This document shows, piece by piece, positions 8,541 to 10,492 of a stretch of DNA of 10,492 nucleotides. The stretch's first letter is position 1. Each line of letters opens with the position of its first letter. Below the pieces are notes generated by a model that saw nothing but the letters and a program-made list of their open reading frames with translations, ran no database searches and was not told the DNA's origin. The stretch comes from an uncultured Eubacteriales bacterium. GTDB taxonomy: Bacteria; Bacillota; Clostridia; Oscillospirales; Acutalibacteraceae. Location: contig ONIF01000044.1 in assembly GCA_900317795.1 (NCBI GenBank), positions 1-10,492 of the forward strand. Reading direction: 5' to 3'. A program made the translations under genes and the position numbers.

Positions 8541-9146
8541 TCAGTTTTTCTTTCTGCCAAATAATCTTGAAAAAATACCTTTCTTTTGTTTCGTTTGTTC
8601 TTGATTAGGCAGTTGTTCAATGCTGTCAGAATGTTCGGTAAGTTGTTTTTGTATCGTACCTGCATGGAGAGCCTGTGCCGCAGTCAAAGCTGTTGCCATA
8701 CTTTCCATTGCAGTAGTGAGCTGTCCGATTTGTTCCTGTAATATCTGGATTTGATGATCTTTGATGGCTAATTGTTTATTCAGTATAGATAACTGCTCTT
8801 GTAAAATCGAATTTTGCGTTTCTTGATTTACTTGAAGCGATTTTTCTTCCTCGTGAAGCGTTTTTGAAATTGTCTGAAGCGATTTTTCTTCCTTGTGAAG
8901 CGTTTTTGAACTTGCATGAAGCGATTTTTCTTCCTTGTGAAGCGTTTTTGAACTTGCATGAAGCGTTTTTTCTTCGTCATTTTTCGATAGTTGTAACTTT
9001 ATTTGCAGAATCTGCTTTTCAGAAAGCACATATTTGTTGCCTATCTTGCAGAGCTTATCTTGCAAACCTAATTGCACTATTGCTCTGCCGATGGTGGATT
9101 TACTCACACTAAGTTCATCAGCAAGCTGCCTAATTGTCATTTCCAT
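8541..9146 (-). CDS. HTH and leucine-zipper protein, DUF536-like (plasmid replication-associated type)
   Basis: This encodes a 201-residue DNA-binding coiled-coil protein. Residues 3-50 form a helix-turn-helix (TIRQLADELSVSKSTIGRAI). Residues 58-106 are seven consecutive heptads, each K-[ST]-L-[HQ]-x-x-x, placing Leu at 62, 69, 76, 83, 90, 97 and 104. Residues 115-145 (EQLSILNKQLAIKDHQIQIL) resemble the DUF536 domain of Gram-positive plasmid replication-associated proteins. The C-terminus is basic and amphipathic (GIFSRLFGRKKN), also usual for that group. The first ATG is used, with GAGGG about 11 nt upstream. The likely role is binding replicon or operator DNA as a zipper-mediated oligomer, perhaps in plasmid or element replication or maintenance. 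The nearby primase gene on the other strand supports this. Family placement is from motif resemblance, so the function is tentative. Confidence 0.85.
   Translation of the reverse strand: MEMTIRQLADELSVSKSTIGRAIVQLGLQDKLCKIGNKYVLSEKQILQIKLQLSKNDEEKTLHASSKTLHKEEKSLHASSKTLHKEEKSLQTISKTLHEEEKSLQVNQETQNSILQEQLSILNKQLAIKDHQIQILQEQIGQLTTAMESMATALTAAQALHAGTIQKQLTEHSDSIEQLPNQEQTKQKKGIFSRLFGRKKN
8834..8980 (-). repeat. 42-bp tandem repeats encoding coiled-coil heptads
   Basis: Units at 8834-8875, 8876-8917 and 8918-8959, plus a half unit from 8960, repeat with an exact 42-bp period. The second and third are identical in all 42 bases. Each unit is two diverged 21-bp halves starting GAAGCG, equal to one heptad each. 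The period is a multiple of 21, so gain or loss of units would keep both the reading frame and the heptad register. Confidence 0.9.
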
Positions 9147-9204
9147 TTTACTGTCACCCTCTGTCTAAATACTCCTCAAAAATAATTTTACTTCAAATCG
9201 TCCC

Positions 9205-9228
9205 AAAAGTGAAGTATGAAAAAGTGAA
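9205..9228. repeat. Two AAAAGTGAA direct repeats upstream of the DUF536-like gene
   Basis: AAAAGTGAA occurs at 9205-9213 and 9220-9228, a 15-bp spacing. It lies between the start of the DUF536-like gene and the vapB-like promoter. The two copies could be binding sites for the helix-turn-helix protein or remnants of iterons. Only two copies are present, so this is suggestive only. Confidence 0.35.
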
Positions 9229-9237
9229 TATTAACGA

Positions 9238-9266
9238 TTGACTTTTCATATATCGTGATATATGCT
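9238..9266 (+). promoter_or_regulatory. Promoter with palindromic operator before the vapB-like remnant
   Basis: TTGACT (9238-9243), a 17-nt spacer and TATGCT (9261-9266) form a moderate sigma-A promoter. The inverted repeat CATATATC-GT-GATATATG (9247-9264) fills the spacer and overlaps the -10 box. An operator in this position is what autoregulated toxin-antitoxin promoters normally show, which supports the reading of the gene that follows. Confidence 0.55.
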
Positions 9267-9290
9267 TTACTGTAGGGAATGTGATTTTGA

Positions 9291-9416
9291 ATGGAAACAG
9301 CTAAAATCTTTGAAAATGGCAGTAGTTAGGCTGTCAGACTTCCGAAAGCACAAATGGATATGCTGATAGCAGCACAGGAAGTCATAAAACAGATAATACA
9401 TGAGCAATTAAAATGA
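9291..9416 (+). pseudogene. Decayed VapB-like antitoxin gene
   Basis: Reading from ATG 9291 gives METAKIFENGSS, an amber TAG (9327-9329), then AVRLPK, continuing in frame to TGA 9414-9416. VapB antitoxins begin with a pattern like M.TAK.F.NGRSQAVRLPKEFRF. The TAG stands where the conserved Gln codon (CAG) should be, a single C-to-T change. After AVRLPK the sequence no longer resembles VapB (AQMDMLIAAQ...IIHEQLK), so the DNA-binding half is broken and the toxin-binding part is lost or replaced. No vapC toxin follows. Only the promoter, operator and N-terminal motif survive. The identification rests on one strong motif of about 18 residues. Confidence 0.65.
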
Positions 9417-9434
9417 TGTATAACATCAAGAAAT

Positions 9435-9465
9435 CCCCGAAAGAGATTTTTATACTCTTTCGGGG
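9435..9465 (-). terminator. Terminator of the minus-strand RNA, possibly bidirectional
   Basis: CCCCGAAAGAG (9435-9445) and CTCTTTCGGGG (9455-9465) form a perfect 11-bp, GC-based stem with a 9-nt loop. On the minus strand the stem is followed by ATTTCTTG. On the plus strand it is followed by AAAAATTTT. It could therefore end the leftward RNA and also transcription leaving the vapB-like remnant. Confidence 0.6.
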
Positions 9466-9496
9466 AAAAATTTTAGAAGATATTGTCAAAATCACA

Positions 9497-9525
9497 TTGA
9501 AAAAAGGTAAAAAAAGTGTTATAAT
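9497..9525 (+). promoter_or_regulatory. Strong rightward promoter facing the minus-strand RNA
   Basis: TTGAAA (9497-9502), a 17-nt spacer and TATAAT (9520-9525) with TG at 9517-9518 match the sigma-A consensus closely. Transcription would start near 9532, exactly at the base of the 9532-9560 hairpin, and run antisense to the first 70 nt of the leftward RNA toward the primase gene. An ATG overlapping the -10 box (9524) cannot be its start codon. Confidence 0.65.
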
Positions 9526-9626
9526 GGCAAAGGGCAGTAGTACTAGCAATACCACCGCCCGAATACGAGGTCACACTTCAAACAGCCCTCATATCCACCA
9601 ATTTAGATTATAACACCTTTTTTCAA
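9497..9626. repeat. 12-bp inverted repeat bounding the facing promoters
   Basis: TTGAAAAAAGGT at 9497-9508 is exactly inverted as ACCTTTTTTCAA at 9615-9626. Both copies sit next to a TGTTATAAT -10 box directed inward. The 130-bp block between them holds both RNA hairpins. It may be the duplicated arm of one ancestral promoter or the ends of a small mobile unit; I see no target-site duplication. Confidence 0.5.
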
Positions 9627-9635
9627 ACTTAACAA
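9607..9635 (-). promoter_or_regulatory. Inner leftward promoter of the candidate RNA
   Basis: On the minus strand, TTGTTA (9630-9635), a 17-nt spacer and TATAAT (9607-9612) with TG one base upstream of the -10 box form a good extended -10 promoter. The predicted start is near 9600. Confidence 0.6.
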
Positions 9636-9639
9636 GATG

Positions 9640-9668
9640 ATTATAACATTTTCGGTGTGAAATTGCAA
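9640..9668 (-). promoter_or_regulatory. Outer leftward promoter sharing its -35 box with the primase promoter
   Basis: On the minus strand, TTGCAA (9663-9668), a 17-nt spacer and TATAAT (9640-9645), again with a TG extension, predict a start near 9633. TTGCAA is its own reverse complement and also serves as the -35 box of the rightward primase promoter. Confidence 0.6.
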
Positions 9669-9691
9669 GCAATTTTTGAAGAATATATAGT
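9663..9691 (+). promoter_or_regulatory. Primase gene promoter
   Basis: TTGCAA (9663-9668), a 17-nt spacer and TATAGT (9686-9691) predict a start near 9698 and a leader of about 42 nt. The -10 box is half of the inverted repeat TATAGT-AG-ACTATA (9686-9699), a candidate operator covering the -10 box and start site. RNA polymerase cannot use this promoter and the opposing outer leftward promoter at the same time. Confidence 0.55.
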
Positions 9692-9701
9692 AGACTATAC
9701 G

Positions 9702-9732
9702 ACCTCGTAAAAAATATTATTTTTACGGAGGT
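9702..9732 (+). promoter_or_regulatory. Leader hairpin covering the primase ribosome binding site
   Basis: In the primase mRNA leader, ACCTC-GTAAAAA (9702-9713) can pair with TTTTTAC-G-GAGGT (9720-9732), a 12-bp stem with one bulged G and a 6-nt loop. The stem contains the whole GGAGG site (9727-9731), which lies 8 nt before the ATG. Translation would be low unless something opens it. The closed state is a prediction from pairing only. Confidence 0.5.
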
Positions 9733-9739
9733 TATTTTT

Positions 9740-10492
9740 ATGCCCTTATTTACGTTGGATATTAATAACATCACAAAAGCTATTCAGCTTTTACATTCAA
9801 ACGGAGAACTTTTTGAAATCCGTCTTATCAACGGGGGGTACAATGCAAGCGGTTACTTCACAAATGCCGATACAGCCATAAAAGCCTTGCAGGATTTCCG
9901 CCCTGAATGGAATGCTCGTACAAAAACTGCAAGAGCAGTAAATATTTTCATCACTCTCAATCCGATCAATATGTCCTGCTATTCTCGTAAACAGCATGAC
10001 TGTTTCATAGAGAATGTTCAGCCGACCACCAAAGACAATGAAATTACCGCTTTACACTGGCTTTTGATAGATTTGGATCCTAAAAGAATGTCAGGTGTTA
10101 GCAGTTCGGAAGAAGAATTGAAACTTGCTAAGGCAAAAGCAAGAACAATACATGATTTTCTGTCGAATTGTGGTTTTAAAGAGCCTATCCGTGCCATGAG
10201 TGGTAACGGTATTCACTTGGTTTATCGTTTTGATGTTCCAAATACGGCAGAAAATGTTGCTGTCTTTGAAAATGCACTGAAAGTCCTATCTGAAAAATTT
10301 AGTGATGAAGAAGTTGAAGTAGATACAACGGTATTCAATCCTGCTCGTATCTGCAAGCTTTGGGGAACGATTGCACAGAAAGGGGCTACTACCCCCGAAA
10401 GACCGCACAGGAAAGCGTATATTGAGCCGTCTGTGCCATCTTCCGTTGATGTTAATGATTTTACATTACTGCAAGCATTAGCGGCTGAATTT
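9740..10492 (+). CDS. Primase-polymerase (AEP-type) replication protein, 5' part
   Basis: The gene starts at ATG 9740 behind GGAGG (9727-9731) and is still open at the right edge after 251 codons. The visible part matches an archaeo-eukaryotic-type primase-polymerase domain as found in plasmid, phage and integrative-element replication proteins. The metal-binding D-x-D is in LIDLDP (Asp111, Asp113). The nucleotide-binding S-G-N-G-x-H is at 154-159. A third acidic motif is VDTTVFNPARI (Asp195), followed by KLWGT (206-210). Such proteins often continue into a helicase or DUF3987-like half, which would lie beyond the window. It probably primes or initiates copying of the mobile element, acting at its origin. 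Its expression appears controlled by a divergent promoter, a palindromic operator and a leader hairpin. The domain call is from motif order and is fairly secure. Confidence 0.85.
   Translation, partial: MPLFTLDINNITKAIQLLHSNGELFEIRLINGGYNASGYFTNADTAIKALQDFRPEWNARTKTARAVNIFITLNPINMSCYSRKQHDCFIENVQPTTKDNEITALHWLLIDLDPKRMSGVSSSEEELKLAKAKARTIHDFLSNCGFKEPIRAMSGNGIHLVYRFDVPNTAENVAVFENALKVLSEKFSDEEVEVDTTVFNPARICKLWGTIAQKGATTPERPHRKAYIEPSVPSSVDVNDFTLLQALAAEF

Larger units (their letters stand above)
9430..9600 (-). ncRNA. Candidate structured regulatory RNA opposite the replication leader
   Basis: Two tandem minus-strand promoters (starts near 9600 and 9633) would read leftward to the hairpin at 9435-9465, giving RNAs of roughly 170 and 205 nt. 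The RNA has no credible coding frame. It can form two 5' hairpins, one at 9563-9594 (8 bp, 16-nt loop) and one at 9532-9560 (13 bp, 3-nt loop). Every non-Watson-Crick position in the two main stems is G-U on the minus strand but C-A on the plus strand, so the structure favours a minus-strand RNA. The first hairpin carries GACCUCGUA, which recurs in the primase mRNA leader. A facing plus-strand promoter starts within the same segment. It resembles plasmid copy-control RNA or type I antitoxin layouts, but no family match is claimed. Confidence 0.5.
9147..9739. other. Control region without intact genes
   Basis: This stretch of nearly 600 bases between the DUF536-like gene and the primase gene has no intact protein gene. 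It holds, in order, the AAAAGTGAA repeats, the vapB-like promoter and broken gene, a GC stem terminator, the facing and divergent promoters of the candidate RNA, and the structured primase leader. A 66-codon frame at 9413-9613 overlaps these signals and lacks a usable ribosome binding site. Confidence 0.6.

Noticed and set aside
8523..8549. Terminator at the end of the DUF536-like gene
   Set aside because: AAAAACT can pair with AGTTTTT, but the stem has almost no GC and a poor interior, so it was not listed as a feature.
8834..8980. CRISPR-like array
   Set aside because: The repeats are contiguous, with no unique spacers, and lie in frame inside a coding gene.
8864..9112. An 82-codon plus-strand frame with repeats (AIFLPCEAFLNLHE)
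   Set aside because: It is the antisense shadow of the 42-bp heptad repeats in the DUF536-like gene.
9413..9613. A 66-codon plus-strand frame in the control region
   Set aside because: It spans a terminator stem and a promoter and has no ribosome binding site or hydrophobic segment typical of small toxins.
9430..9633. Small type I toxin peptide in the leftward RNA
   Set aside because: The only start-led frames are very short (for example M-R-A-V then stop), and no membrane-spanning peptide is encoded on either strand.

Overview
The window looks like AT-rich chromosomal or mobile DNA from a Gram-positive Clostridia-type gut or rumen bacterium. A Ruminococcus/Oscillospiraceae-like host is my inference. 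It rests on strong AGGAGG-type ribosome binding sites, sigma-A promoters with extended -10 boxes (TGTTATAAT), and one giant secreted protein whose module set (BspA-type leucine-rich repeats, BIG2 domains, a papain-like peptidase, Tyr-rich repeats) is typical of that group. I could not test this by database search.

Left part (1-6822): the tail of an unidentified gene ends at 126 and is followed by a small terminator. A good promoter then drives a single 6.5-kb gene (223-6774) for a 2183-residue exported protein. It has about 15 leucine-rich repeats, nine BIG2 domains (six of them in three exact 501-bp tandem pairs), a cysteine-peptidase-like domain with Cys1315/His1419/Asp1446 candidates, a beta-rich linker, and five exact 279-bp C-terminal repeats. 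A terminator-like hairpin follows. I see no sorting signal and no dockerin.

Middle part (6823-9146): a gene-poor stretch holds a perfect 12-bp hairpin. Two genes follow on the minus strand. One encodes an AAA_14/DUF4143-type ATPase with a PD-(D/E)XK-like C-terminus and has its own promoter. The other encodes a DUF536-like, plasmid-type protein made of a DNA-binding helix-turn-helix and a leucine-zipper coiled coil built from seven near-identical heptads, encoded by 42-bp tandem repeats.

Right part (9147-10492): this is the most interesting region and looks like the control segment of a mobile replicon. It begins with a decayed vapB-like antitoxin gene that keeps its promoter and palindromic operator but carries an amber stop. 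Next comes a roughly 200-bp block with facing and back-to-back promoters that predicts a 170-205-nt minus-strand RNA. Two hairpins in this RNA pair fully only when read on the minus strand, and it ends at a terminator. The 5' part of a primase-polymerase gene then starts at 9740 and runs off the window. The promoter for this gene and one minus-strand RNA promoter share the same palindromic -35 box. The mRNA leader can fold over its own ribosome binding site, using a 9-nt sequence that is repeated in the small RNA. Together these suggest an undescribed RNA-based switch that sets replication-gene expression. This is inference from sequence and needs experimental support.
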